This document shows positions 45,625 to 54,370 of a DNA stretch of 64,000 nt, piece by piece. This DNA is from Corynebacterium sp. 21KM1197 (lineage in GTDB: Bacteria > Actinomycetota > Actinomycetes > Mycobacteriales > Mycobacteriaceae). The notes beneath the pieces were generated by a model, which worked only from the letters and a program-made list of their open reading frames with translations, did no database searches and was not told the origin of the DNA. The stretch is taken from NCBI RefSeq assembly GCF_033783015.1, contig NZ_CP123907.1, positions 1,798,001 to 1,862,000 of the forward strand, read 5' to 3'. Positions within the stretch are counted from its first letter, which is position 1, and every line of letters begins with the position of its first letter. Both the position numbers and the translations under genes were made by a program.

Positions 45625-46956
45625 CTAAATAAGCGGTTTAACCTGGTTTTCATAAATGCGGCTCATAATGTTATTGAGATTGCTCATCACGGAATCCACG
45701 TCCTTGCGGCCCGTGGCCACCATCTCCAGCGAGCCGCCGATGCGGGGATCGGCCCCGGGCAGCGCCACGCGCACGTTATCCTGCGGGCGGGTATGGGCTA
45801 GTTGTTCCACGGCCACCCGGAAATTGGGATTCTCCGCCATGAACTTCTGCTGCTCGGGGTCCTCCACCGCCGTGGTGCGCACCGGCATATATCCCACGTT
45901 GCGCGACCAATACGCGGTGTTTTCCTTATTAGTAATGAAATCGATGAACTGCGCGGCAGCGATCTTGCGCTTCTCCGGCAAATTCCGAGGGATGGCCAGG
46001 CCCGCGCCACCCGTAGGACAACCGCCCTGGCCGAGCGGATTGGGCAGCGGCGCGGTGGCGTACTCGAACGCGGCCTGCTTGCTGATCCCGCTGAGATCGC
46101 CCGTGGAGAGCATTCCACTGGCGCAGCGCCCGGAGGAAAAGTCCACGGCCAGGTCCGTGGCGATGTAGGACCACCCGGTATGCGGCTGCGTGGCCTCCTG
46201 GAACCAGCGCACCGCCGCCAGCGTCTCCGGGGAGGTCAGGCGCAGATCCCAGCCCTGGGAATAGGCCCCGCCCATCGTCCACAGCGGCCCGGCGAACGTC
46301 CAGGAGAGATTATTGGCCGCGTTATACCAGCCAAAGGGGCGCTGCTTGGGGTTCACTCGGGCTAGTTCCTCTCCCCACTGCGCCATTTCCGCCCAGTTCT
46401 CCGGGCCGCGTGCGGGCAATCCCGCCTGCGCCCAGGATTGCTTGTTGTAATAAAACAGCGGCGTGGAGCGCGCATAAGGGAAGGCATAATACGCGGAATC
46501 GATCCGGTAGTCCTCATACAGGGCCGGAACATAGGTGGTGGGATCGATCCCCGCCCTCTCCACTAGTTCCGATACCGGGGTGATCTGCTGGTTAATGGCA
46601 AAGTTGTACCACCATACGTCGGAAAGCACCACCACATCGGGCAGGTCGGTGCCGGTGAGCGCGGCATTGAACTTATTGGCCACCTCGGAGTAATTCTGCC
46701 CGGCGTCCACCAGATTGATCCGAATATCCGGGCGCTGCTGTTCCCAGCGGCGGATCAACTCCAGCTCATAGTCCTTGGAGGAACCCGGGTGATTGGACCA
46801 CCAGGTCAAAGAGGTCACCGGCGAGCCATCATCGGCGGTATTATCCCGCCCCACCATCGAGCTGGTGCCCGCACACGCGCTGAGTCCCCCGGCCGCCCCG
46901 CCGAGCACAGCAAGCCCGGCCAGGGAAAGAAAGGAACGCCGCTTTATCATCGTCAT
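45625..46956 (-). CDS. ugpB: Glycerol-3-phosphate-binding lipoprotein (UgpB-like)
   Basis: This 443-residue substrate-binding protein of the sugar type has a signal peptide with both a twin-arginine-like start (KRRSFLSLAGL) and a lipobox (LSAC), so it may be a Tat-exported lipoprotein. The body matches solute-binding family 1: SLTWWSNHPGSSKDYELELIRRWEQQRPDIRINLV and FYYNKQSWAQAGL. The gene set (two permeases, binding protein, UgpC-type ATPase, in that order) fits the corynebacterial ugpAEBC operon for glycerol-3-phosphate. Other sugar substrates cannot be excluded from sequence. Confidence 0.85.
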   Translation of the reverse strand: MTMIKRRSFLSLAGLAVLGGAAGGLSACAGTSSMVGRDNTADDGSPVTSLTWWSNHPGSSKDYELELIRRWEQQRPDIRINLVDAGQNYSEVANKFNAALTGTDLPDVVVLSDVWWYNFAINQQITPVSELVERAGIDPTTYVPALYEDYRIDSAYYAFPYARSTPLFYYNKQSWAQAGLPARGPENWAEMAQWGEELARVNPKQRPFGWYNAANNLSWTFAGPLWTMGGAYSQGWDLRLTSPETLAAVRWFQEATQPHTGWSYIATDLAVDFSSGRCASGMLSTGDLSGISKQAAFEYATAPLPNPLGQGGCPTGGAGLAIPRNLPEKRKIAAAQFIDFITNKENTAYWSRNVGYMPVRTTAVEDPEQQKFMAENPNFRVAVEQLAHTRPQDNVRVALPGADPRIGGSLEMVATGRKDVDSVMSNLNNIMSRIYENQVKPLI

Positions 46957-46976
46957 TGTTCTTCCACCGCTCCTTA

Positions 46977-47819
46977 CTATCCCTTTACCGCGCCCGTGGT
47001 AAGGCCCTTAATCATGTACTTCTGCAAAGCCAAAAAGATCAGCAGAATGGGAATGATGGTGAGCACGGTGGCCGCCATCACCGGGCCCCAGTTGGACACG
47101 CCATCGTTGTTTTGCAGCATGGTGAGCCCCACCTGGAGCGGGGCAACCTCCGCCGTATCCGCCATGAGGAACGGCCACAGGTATTGATTCCACTCATTGA
47201 CCAGCGTGATCACGGAAAATGCCACCAGAGTAGGCATGGAGATGGGCAGGAGAACGCGAGTGAGCAGGCGCACCGGCCCCGCCCCATCCATGCGAGCGGC
47301 CTCCACCAGTTCATGCGGCAGGGAAAGAAAATGATTGCGCATGAGGAAGGTGCCAAAGGCCACCCCGGCCAGTGGGAGAATGATCCCCTGGAAGGTATTG
47401 CGCCAGCCCAGGGCATTGACCAGGGCGTAATTGGAGATCACCGTGATCTCGCTGGGCACCATGAGCGCGGAGATCACCACCAGGAATACCAGGTTGCGCC
47501 CCGGAAAACGCAGAATGGCCAACGCGTAGGCGGAGAGAACCCCGAGCACGATCTTGAGCAGGCACAAAAAGAACGTGATGATCACGGAATTGCGCAGGTA
47601 CTGCCAAAACGGCACGCGGGTGGTGGCCTCCCGGTAATTCTCCGGGTACCAGGTAGGCGGCAGCCACGTCACCGGATCGGTATAAATATCGGCGCGGTGC
47701 TTCAACGAGGTCATCAGAATCCAAAACAGCGGTACGCCGATGAGAATGAGCACCGCGATAATCCCCACGTAACCGCCCAGGACTTTCCACCAGGGGGCGG
47801 AATCCGATTGCGCCGCCAT
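46977..47819 (-). CDS. ugpE: Glycerol-3-phosphate/sugar ABC importer permease (UgpE-like)
   Basis: This 280-residue permease of the MalG/UgpE kind has six helices. The ATPase-contact loop with the EAA motif is ELVEAARMDGAGPVRLLTRVLLPISMPTL. Its ATG lies within the stop codon region of ugpA (one-base overlap), so the permeases are coupled. ugpB begins 20 bases downstream. Confidence 0.9.
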   Translation of the reverse strand: MAAQSDSAPWWKVLGGYVGIIAVLILIGVPLFWILMTSLKHRADIYTDPVTWLPPTWYPENYREATTRVPFWQYLRNSVIITFFLCLLKIVLGVLSAYALAILRFPGRNLVFLVVISALMVPSEITVISNYALVNALGWRNTFQGIILPLAGVAFGTFLMRNHFLSLPHELVEAARMDGAGPVRLLTRVLLPISMPTLVAFSVITLVNEWNQYLWPFLMADTAEVAPLQVGLTMLQNNDGVSNWGPVMAATVLTIIPILLIFLALQKYMIKGLTTGAVKG

Positions 47820-48781
47820 TACTTACTCCTCCCCTTATCCATGTACCGCACCTGCACCAGGGTGATACCCAGCAAGATGAGGAACAAGATGGTCGCCGCC
47901 GTGGCTCCATAACCCGCGCGGAAATTCACAAACGTTTCCTGATACACCTGGTACACCAGCGTGGTGGTGCCCTCGATCTGGGGGCCACCTCGCGTCATCA
48001 CGTTGATGATGTCAAAGACCTGCACGGAGTTCAGCGTCACCATAATAGAAAGGAAAAAGGTGGTGGGCCGCAGTTGCGGCAGGGTGACCTTGGTCAGGCG
48101 CGTCCACCAGCCCGCACCATCAATAGCCGCCGCCTCATCGAGGTCCTTGCTCAAACCTTGCAGGGCAGCCAGGTAAATCACAAACGTATAGCCCAGGTTC
48201 TTCCACACGAAGGTGACGGTGACCATAAAGAGCGCCCAGCCCGGAACCTGGTAGAAGTCCGGGCTTTCCACGCCAAACCAGCCGAGCACCGACTGAATCA
48301 GGCCAAAGGAGGGATCAAAGATGAATTGAAAGGCCACGCCAATGGCCGCGCCGGAAATGGCAAAGGGAGCAAATACCACGGAGCGGGCGAAGTTTCGCCC
48401 CCGCAGCTTTTGATCTAGCAGCATCGCCAGCACCAGGCCCAGCACCATCGAGCCGATCACGGCGCAGACGGTGAAGATGAGGGTATTGGAAAGGATCGTG
48501 CGGGTGTCCTCGCGGGTAAACCACTCCACATAATTATCCAGGCCGATGAACTGCGCGGTGGGGCTGGAGATATTCCAGGCATAGAACGATAGTCGGATGT
48601 TATCCACCAGCGGCCGATACGTGAAGATGCCCAGCAGGAGGAGGTTGGGGGCAAGAAACGCCAGCGCCAGGAGGGCTTCCTTGCCTCTCGACGCCGCGCC
48701 CCGGCCCCTCGCCGTGTTTCCGTGCCTCGCGGCCCCATCCATCCCGCGATCGGGTGGGGGATCAACGTATGTGTGTGTCAC
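47819..48781 (-). CDS. ugpA: Glycerol-3-phosphate/sugar ABC importer permease (UgpA-like)
   Basis: This 320-residue permease of the MalF/UgpA kind has about six helices; its EAA loop is DLDEAAAIDGAGWWTRLTKVTLPQLRPTT. The N-terminal 35 residues are hydrophilic. It is the first gene of the operon; the true start could also be one of the codons just before the first helix. Phosphate limitation induces this operon in C. glutamicum; I could not identify a PhoR site with confidence here. Confidence 0.88.
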   Translation of the reverse strand: MTHTYVDPPPDRGMDGAARHGNTARGRGAASRGKEALLALAFLAPNLLLLGIFTYRPLVDNIRLSFYAWNISSPTAQFIGLDNYVEWFTREDTRTILSNTLIFTVCAVIGSMVLGLVLAMLLDQKLRGRNFARSVVFAPFAISGAAIGVAFQFIFDPSFGLIQSVLGWFGVESPDFYQVPGWALFMVTVTFVWKNLGYTFVIYLAALQGLSKDLDEAAAIDGAGWWTRLTKVTLPQLRPTTFFLSIMVTLNSVQVFDIINVMTRGGPQIEGTTTLVYQVYQETFVNFRAGYGATAATILFLILLGITLVQVRYMDKGRSK

Positions 48782-49166
48782 AAGGATTCATGCTGACCCA
48801 GGAAAGTGAACGCAAAGTATCCACCACGTGAACAGCAGCCGTCGATTAGGCAAACTTTCCACGGCATAGAGTTTCCGGTTCGGGGGTGAGATCAGAGCAT
48901 AGACCGTGAACGAAACCCCCTCCGACAACAGTCATCATACGCCCAAACCTTATTTTCAGTCCCCTGCTTAAGGGCACCCATAGTACGTCCGATGAGAAGC
49001 CAAAAGGCGTCCAATCCCCTTCCTGGCCACCTAAACCAAAAACCTTTTTACCGCCCCGGGGGAAGGTAAGGCAGCCAAAGTTCTCACCTCTCATGCCGAT
49101 TGTGGACACGTCAAAATAACTCCCCTATTCTTAGCTCAGATACAACAACACCCCGAGGAGAAAACA
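48782..49166. other. 385-base region between ugpA and the CAP-domain gene
   Basis: It holds the promoter regions of both divergent genes. On the right, TATTCT near 49126 is a plausible -10 box, with GAGGAGAAAACA as the ribosome site for the CAP gene. An 87-codon frame on the - strand (48846-49109) has no ribosome site or recognisable product and is not accepted as a gene. The centre is less GC-rich than the surroundings. Confidence 0.4.
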
Positions 49167-49682
49167 ATGGACCAAAAGGATTCCAGCCTAGAGAAAACCG
49201 CCGGTATCAGCGCCCTGGCCGCCGCCGGAGTAGCCGCTGCCGCAGCCCCCGCCGCAGCGATGGAAGCGGAAGAGGCAACCACGGAAATCATCGCCAGCGA
49301 GGGTGTGGAAATTATTTCCACCGAAATCCCGGAAACTTCCGTGGCCGCCGAGGAGCGGAATGCTCAAGAAATTGTCGATAAGGCCAATGAAATCCGTGCG
49401 GCCCACGGCTTGCAGGAACTCACCGTCAGCGAGGAACTCTCCGAGGGATCCCGCCAGTGGGCACAAACCCTCAGCGCCACCGGCACGGTGGAGCACGCCG
49501 AGGGCGACTTTGGTGAGAATCTGCACTGGGTGAGTCAAAAGACCTCCACGGACGAGGTGATGCAGGACTGGATGGATTCCGAGCACCATCGCGTGAATAT
49601 CCTCGACCCGGAAAGCACCGAGATCGGTACGGCCGTGGTGCACGATGAAAACGGTATGCACTCCGTGCAGCGCTTTTTCTGA
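49167..49682 (+). CDS. CAP/SCP-domain protein
   Basis: This 171-residue protein has a CAP (CAP/SCP/PR1-like) domain from about residue 65: DKANEIRAAHGLQELTVSEELSEGSRQWA, VEHAEGDFGENLHW, and MDSEHHRVNILDPESTEIGTAVV. These hold the paired histidines and glutamates of the CAP cavity. The N-terminus has an Ala-rich hydrophobic stretch (GISALAAAGVAAAAAPAAA) preceded by acidic rather than basic residues, so export is likely but the signal is unusual. The ATG is preceded by GAGGAGAAAACA. Bacterial CAP proteins often act in the envelope; the role here is unknown. Confidence 0.82.
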   Translation: MDQKDSSLEKTAGISALAAAGVAAAAAPAAAMEAEEATTEIIASEGVEIISTEIPETSVAAEERNAQEIVDKANEIRAAHGLQELTVSEELSEGSRQWAQTLSATGTVEHAEGDFGENLHWVSQKTSTDEVMQDWMDSEHHRVNILDPESTEIGTAVVHDENGMHSVQRFF

Positions 49683-49849
49683 CCTCACCCTCCCTCACCG
49701 CAAAGGCGGAGCAGGCCAAGACCAAGCGGTCTAGAAGGAAAGCGCTGCTCAGGACGGTATTAACGCGGCACTCCCCCGGGCGAGTGAAATAAAATCACAG
49801 ACAGACTTGTTCACTCTTTATATGGTGTGTAGTCTTGGGCGACAACACC

Positions 49850-49874
49850 GCGAGGGCCACCCGTCCTCGCGGGC
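49850..49874 (+). promoter_or_regulatory. Hairpin in the leader of the OsmC operon
   Basis: CCGCGAGG (49850-49857) and CCTCGCGG (49867-49874) pair perfectly around nine bases. The hairpin lies between a likely promoter (TTTATATG near 49819) and the ribosome site AAGGAGAAAGCA (49906-49917). It may be a leader structure or a regulator site. It matches no riboswitch that I recognise. Confidence 0.45.
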
Positions 49875-49917
49875 TGAGCAACTACGTAACCAAGCAAGAA
49901 TCAACAAGGAGAAAGCA

Positions 49918-50466
49918 ATGTCTGACCTCACCCCGAACCACAAGGACGGCGAAGCCCTGGAGCCCATCGACGCCCAGAAGCTCTCCGAACTAGCCCAGAA
50001 GAACATCAATAACCCCGAGGGCGGCCGCAAGAAGATCCGCACCCACACGGAGGCCGACGGCCTGTTCCGCAATTACACCCAGATCCGCGACCTCGCCCCG
50101 GTGCTCGTCTCCGAGCCGCCGCAGCTGCTGGGCGATAACTCCGCCCCCAACCCCACCGAGGTCGCCCAGGCCGCCCTGGCCGCCTGCATCTCCGTGGGTA
50201 TCCAGGCCATCGCCACCAACCGTGGCGTGACGCTGACCAAGATCGCCATTGATATTGAGTCCGATATTGACATCTCCCCCACCTGGGGCACCGGCGACCT
50301 AGGCGATCACAAGCGCCCCGGCGTCTCCGACGTCCACGTGAAGATCGACCTCGATGGCGACGCCGACCGCGAGACCCTCGACCAGATCCAAAAGGACGCC
50401 ATCACCTGGTCTCCCGTGGTGAACACCTACACCCGCCCCGCCAACCTCACCTCGGAGTTGGTATGA
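49918..50466 (+). CDS. OsmC-family protein
   Basis: This 182-residue protein belongs to the OsmC/Ohr fold: SAPNPTEVAQAALAACISVGIQAIATNRGV contains the second conserved cysteine (AAC). The first catalytic cysteine of true peroxidases is not obvious, so it may not be a peroxidase. I use ATG 49918 after AAGGAGAAAGCA. Its stop overlaps the start of an acyl-CoA dehydrogenase-like gene by four bases (ATGA), so the two act together. Confidence 0.83.
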   Translation: MSDLTPNHKDGEALEPIDAQKLSELAQKNINNPEGGRKKIRTHTEADGLFRNYTQIRDLAPVLVSEPPQLLGDNSAPNPTEVAQAALAACISVGIQAIATNRGVTLTKIAIDIESDIDISPTWGTGDLGDHKRPGVSDVHVKIDLDGDADRETLDQIQKDAITWSPVVNTYTRPANLTSELV

Positions 50467-51506
50467 GCACGCTGACCTTTACCCCCCTGCCGGACGCCCT
50501 CCGCGAGACCGTCGCCAGTAACGCCAAGGACGTCGATAAGGGCAACCGGGACGCCCGCTACGTGCTTCCGCTGCTGGCCGAGCACCGCCTGATCGGCACC
50601 GGAGTGCGGGACACCGCGCGCACCATTCGGGCGCTATCCAGCGAGGATCTCTCCACCGGGTTCACCCTCTGGGCCACCCGCTGCGCGCTGCTATACCTGG
50701 AGACTGCGGGCACCGAGTACGCGCTCTCGCTCACCGAGCAGCTCCGCTCCGGCGAGCGCCCCGGCGTTTCCGGCATGGCCGGGCCGTTCAAGGACTTCAC
50801 CGGCGCGGGAGAAATTACCCTGCGCGCGGAGAAGGCGGACGGCGGCTACCGCATTAACGGCAAGCTGAACTGGGCCTCTAACCTCTACGAGGACGCCATC
50901 GCCGTCACCGGCGCCAAGACCGCCGAGGGGCATCGTTTCCTCTTCGCCTTCGAGGCCGGGCACGAGGGCATTACCTTCGGCGCACCCTTTGGTCTGCTGG
51001 GACTCAACGCCACCGCCTCCGCGTGGGTGGAGTTTAAGGACGTATTCATTCCGCAGGAACAGGTGCTCACCGAGGACTTTGCGGACTTCATGCCCAAGGT
51101 GCGCCCCGCCTTTGTGCTCTTCCAGATCGCGGAGTGCCTGGGCGTGGCCGAGGCCGCCGTGGAGGCCGCCGCCGAGCGCCTCACCGGCCTCAACGCCACC
51201 TTTGCCGAGGATCACGCCGCCGCGCAGGAAAAGGTACGCGAGGCCATCGAACGCCACGAGGACATCCTTGACCGCGTGGAGGCGGGCGAGAAAGTGCTGC
51301 CGGTGGAACTGCTGGAGTTGCGTCTCGACGCCGCCCAGGCCGCCGTGGAGGCCGCCAACATCGAGGTGCGCGTGGCCGGGGGCGCGGGGTACGCCAAGAA
51401 CTCCCCCACCTCCCGCCGCTACCGCGAGGCCTCCTTCATTCCCGTGCAATCCCCCTCCGAGGCGCAACTGCGCTGGGAGTTGGCGCGGGCCAAGAAGGCT
51501 GCGTGA
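50463..51506 (+). CDS. Acyl-CoA dehydrogenase-family flavoprotein
   Basis: This 347-residue protein resembles the acyl-CoA dehydrogenase/DszC-SfnB flavin monooxygenase superfamily, with an N-terminal helical domain (LPLLAEHRLIGTGVR) and a middle beta domain (GGYRINGKLNWASNLYEDAIAVTG). A Glu/Ala-rich helical C-terminus includes NIEVRVAGGAGYAKNSPTSRRYREASF. The usual catalytic glutamate of beta-oxidation enzymes is not evident, so a sulfur-related or monooxygenase role is possible. It is translationally coupled to the OsmC-like gene. Confidence 0.75.
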   Translation: MSTLTFTPLPDALRETVASNAKDVDKGNRDARYVLPLLAEHRLIGTGVRDTARTIRALSSEDLSTGFTLWATRCALLYLETAGTEYALSLTEQLRSGERPGVSGMAGPFKDFTGAGEITLRAEKADGGYRINGKLNWASNLYEDAIAVTGAKTAEGHRFLFAFEAGHEGITFGAPFGLLGLNATASAWVEFKDVFIPQEQVLTEDFADFMPKVRPAFVLFQIAECLGVAEAAVEAAAERLTGLNATFAEDHAAAQEKVREAIERHEDILDRVEAGEKVLPVELLELRLDAAQAAVEAANIEVRVAGGAGYAKNSPTSRRYREASFIPVQSPSEAQLRWELARAKKAA

Positions 51507-51591
51507 CGCTGTAGTTTTCCTAGATTCATGCCGCCGGGATCGCTATCCTGGCGGCATTGGTCTATCTCTTTCCAGCTCAGAGGTCACGTTC

Positions 51592-52380
51592 ATGGACGCT
51601 TCTATCAATAACGTTGTTCCATTTCCCACACGCCGCCCACAAGTGCGAACGGTGATCAAGGTGGCACAGCACACTGGCACCCGACCATTTTTATGCTATG
51701 CCTCCGATGAAAACCATTACTGGTGCAAGATTTTTCATGGCCCGCACGGCTGGGAGGGAATTCTCAACGAGATCGTGGCCTCGGTAATCGGGGAACAAAT
51801 CAACGCGCCCGTACGCCCCTGGACAATTCTGGATATACCAGAGAGCCTGGTTTCCACGCAGGTAGGGGAAGGAACTCAGCGCTACCGCCTGCCCGACGCC
51901 CCCGTTTTCGCCTCCCTCGCCTTACACACCGCGGACGTCACCGATCAGCTAAGCGACATCAACCGTGATGGCAACTACGACCGCGTCCCCCTCCTCATCG
52001 CTCTGTGGTACCTCTGCAACGCTGATGACCTACAGGTCTTATATGACGATGACGCAGATCGACAGATTTGGTCTATCGATCACGGCCTCTGGTTTGGCTC
52101 ACAGGAAATCCCCTGGCACCTCGCGCCCATGACGGAATGGGCTGGGCGTCCCTCCATACCCCGCATACCCACCACCATTCCACCGGTGCACTGGGATCGT
52201 GCGATCAACGCCGTGGATAACCTCAGCGTCGACGTCGCGGAAACCATCACGCGATTGCTGCCAGAGGCATGGGCTGTCCCACCAGAGGTTCCTGCTAGAT
52301 TAGTGCGATACGCTTGCGAACGTAAGGAATCCACCAAGGAAAAACTCCGCGAACTCCGCAATCGGACCGAAAGGAGATGA
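51592..52380 (+). CDS. HipA-like kinase-fold protein
   Basis: This 262-residue protein resembles the stand-alone HipA-like kinase domain. It has TRPFLCYASDENHYWCKIFHGPHGWEGILNEIVASVIGEQ near the N-terminus (an ATP-binding Lys in WCKIF) and WSIDHGLWFG in the middle, which may hold the catalytic/metal-binding Asp. It lacks the HipB partner of classical persister modules. The gene 3' to it encodes a DUF3037-like protein six bases downstream, a pairing seen in other bacteria. Its activity is unproven. Confidence 0.7.
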   Translation: MDASINNVVPFPTRRPQVRTVIKVAQHTGTRPFLCYASDENHYWCKIFHGPHGWEGILNEIVASVIGEQINAPVRPWTILDIPESLVSTQVGEGTQRYRLPDAPVFASLALHTADVTDQLSDINRDGNYDRVPLLIALWYLCNADDLQVLYDDDADRQIWSIDHGLWFGSQEIPWHLAPMTEWAGRPSIPRIPTTIPPVHWDRAINAVDNLSVDVAETITRLLPEAWAVPPEVPARLVRYACERKESTKEKLRELRNRTERR

Positions 52381-52386
52381 ATAATC

Positions 52387-53247
52387 ATGCGTTACACTTA
52401 TTGGACTATTCAAGCGCACCCCGATCCCACCCTCCTTCTCTCCTTCGGCGTGGGTGTGATCCTCATGGAGGAACAAACACATCGCTGCGTGGTACGCACC
52501 GTAGAGCGCGCCAGCGAACTTCCACTAAAAACGGATTTAGGGCACCAGATCATAAGGTCGCTCAACCGTATCCAAGCAATGATTCAAACAGCCTCCACAC
52601 GCAACGGTGGAATAGAATTTCACCCTCAAGATTCCCCTATGGAAATAATTAACACCTTAGTGGAACGCTGGAACAACTACATCACGGTAGATCAGCCACG
52701 CTATGCGGACGCAAAGGATATGGAGTCTGCCGCGCAATTGATCTTTGACCTCTACATACCGCTGCACGCGGCAGGCAAGCGCAATAATGCCACGACGGAA
52801 CTGCGCCAGCGCGTCATCGGACACTACAAGTCAAAAGCCAATCTCAAAAAAGCGGTTTACCAGAACCCGGAGTTCGTTTCTGAAACCAGGAATGGAAGAT
52901 TTGACCTCGCCGTCATCCCCACAAATAATCAACCCCGCGAACTCACTTCCGTTTTTTCTTTTAGCGGAACCAACTACCGCGACCTACAGAACAGAATAGA
53001 AGCCTGGAACTATCGCATAGACGGACTGCAGAAAGAGGGAGGGATCCTCCAGATAAATAAGCAGCGCCTCACCATCACAAGGGAAACCCCCATCGTGGCC
53101 GTCTATCACGTGCCCGAAGAAGAAAAATACCAAGAACTCTTTGCACAGACAGAAAAGCAATGGGAACTCATCAACGTGCACCCCATTCCCGAGGATAGGC
53201 TGAACGATCATGCCGCCAGCATGGAAAAAGCACTCCTGAGTGCATAG
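52387..53247 (+). CDS. DUF3037-like protein, partner of the HipA-like gene
   Basis: This 286-residue soluble protein begins MRYTYWTIQAHPDPTLLLSFGVGVILM, as in DUF3037 proteins, with a long helical and basic middle (KRNNATTELRQRVIGHYKSKANLKKAV). The ATG follows AAAGGAGATGAATAATC. It is AT-richer than the surrounding core genes. The tight coupling to the HipA-like gene suggests a two-component toxin-antitoxin-like or regulatory module of unknown function. Confidence 0.68.
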   Translation: MRYTYWTIQAHPDPTLLLSFGVGVILMEEQTHRCVVRTVERASELPLKTDLGHQIIRSLNRIQAMIQTASTRNGGIEFHPQDSPMEIINTLVERWNNYITVDQPRYADAKDMESAAQLIFDLYIPLHAAGKRNNATTELRQRVIGHYKSKANLKKAVYQNPEFVSETRNGRFDLAVIPTNNQPRELTSVFSFSGTNYRDLQNRIEAWNYRIDGLQKEGGILQINKQRLTITRETPIVAVYHVPEEEKYQELFAQTEKQWELINVHPIPEDRLNDHAASMEKALLSA

Positions 53248-53295
53248 TTGCGCTTCACGCGACATATTTTCCTCATTATTGTTACCCTGGACACT

Positions 53296-53505
53296 ATGGG
53301 CCTATCAATCATCATTGCGTTCCTTTTCATTGGCCTGCCCCTGGCCGCGATCATCGCGCTGCTCATGGATAAGCGCCCTGGCGCGGAAACCGCCACATGG
53401 GCGCTGGCGATCGTGGCCGCCCCATTCTTAGGAGCCGCCGTGTATCTCATCTGGCGGATAGTGGAAAAGCGCCAATCCTCTCGCCCCACCGCAGACATAG
53501 GTTAA
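53296..53505 (+). CDS. Small membrane protein with PLDc_N-like domain
   Basis: This 69-residue protein has two hydrophobic helices joined by DKRPGAETATW, the pattern of phospholipase-D N-terminal-type small proteins (PLDc_N). TACCCT at 53283-53288 is seven bases before ATG 53296, so I prefer this start over the TTG at 53248. A paralogue follows at 53527. Function unknown; such proteins are often immunity-like or cell-envelope accessory proteins. Confidence 0.65.
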   Translation: MGLSIIIAFLFIGLPLAAIIALLMDKRPGAETATWALAIVAAPFLGAAVYLIWRIVEKRQSSRPTADIG

Positions 53506-53526
53506 GGAATAACTTAAGGAGTCCCC

Positions 53527-53748
53527 ATGCCGAACATTGGCGTTGCAGAATTAGTCATAGCCGCCCCGCTGCTTATCCTGCCCATCGTGGCCATCGTCTT
53601 TCTCCTGCGCGATCGCCGCCCCGGCACGGAAACCGCCGTGTGGGTTCTGGTGATTGTTCTTGCCCCGTTCCTCGGCCCCATCGTGTATTTGGTGCGGCGC
53701 GCCGTGGAAAAGAGGAGCCACACGCCCCCAGCACCGCGTAATACCTAA
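53527..53748 (+). CDS. Second small PLDc_N-like membrane protein
   Basis: This 73-residue protein has two helices with DRRPGTETAVW between them, matching the preceding gene closely (DKRPGAETATW). The ATG is preceded by AAGGAGTCCCC. The two are tandem paralogues, 21 bases apart, so a local duplication is likely. It ends next to the tRNA-Leu gene on the other strand. Confidence 0.75.
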   Translation: MPNIGVAELVIAAPLLILPIVAIVFLLRDRRPGTETAVWVLVIVLAPFLGPIVYLVRRAVEKRSHTPPAPRNT

Positions 53749-53749
53749 A

Positions 53750-53834
<85 letters not shown>

Positions 53835-53923
53835 GCGCAAGGGGAACTATACCACGGCACCCCTCGCGCCCAGCGCACCGCGCCCGCTAGGCTCGCACCA
53901 CCAAGCGGGGTACCCTAGACCCC

Positions 53924-54352
53924 ATGAGTGCGCAGAAGCAGGGCCGCGCGCGTAAAAAGGTACGCGCCTCACACGTCATCTTCCTCGCCCTCGCCGTGGT
54001 GGCCACGCTGGCACTGGCCTGGTGGCAGTGGACGCGATTCCGTTCCGGCTCCGGCACCTTTCAGAACCTCGGCTACGCCATGCAGTGGCCGGTATTCGGT
54101 GCCTTTTTTGTGTACGCCTACCGCAAGTTCATGGAGTATGAGAACGAGCGGATTGACGCGGAGAACGCCACCGATGATCCCGATTTCCTCTACGAACGCG
54201 ATGTCGAGCGCTTTGGTGCCGCCCCCACCGCCATTGATGAGGACTTCCTGCCACAGCGCCCCACTATTGACGTCGCGGAGTTCAACGAGCGCCATAAACC
54301 CCGGCGTGGCGGCAACGCCATCGACGGCGTGCCCGTGGATAAAGATCGATAA
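53924..54352 (+). CDS. Small two-helix membrane protein
   Basis: This 142-residue protein has a basic N-terminus, two hydrophobic helices (residues 17-36 and 51-66) and an acidic, hydrophilic C-terminal half (YENERIDAENATDDPDFLYERD). TACCCT at 53911-53916 lies seven bases before the ATG, so a leaderless start is likely. It precedes a DUF3817 gene by 18 bases. By position it may correspond to the gene next to Rv1342c in mycobacteria. No function is known. Confidence 0.72.
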   Translation: MSAQKQGRARKKVRASHVIFLALAVVATLALAWWQWTRFRSGSGTFQNLGYAMQWPVFGAFFVYAYRKFMEYENERIDAENATDDPDFLYERDVERFGAAPTAIDEDFLPQRPTIDVAEFNERHKPRRGGNAIDGVPVDKDR

Positions 54353-54370
54353 CGCATAAGGATAAACACC

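Noticed and set aside
48764..48780. Possible GlxR site (TGTG…TCACA) near the ugpA start
   Set aside because: The spacing between half-sites is too short for the usual TGTGA-N6-TCACA pattern.
48846..49109. An 87-codon frame on the - strand upstream of ugpA
   Set aside because: No ribosome site, no known family and unsupported codon pattern; treated as intergenic.
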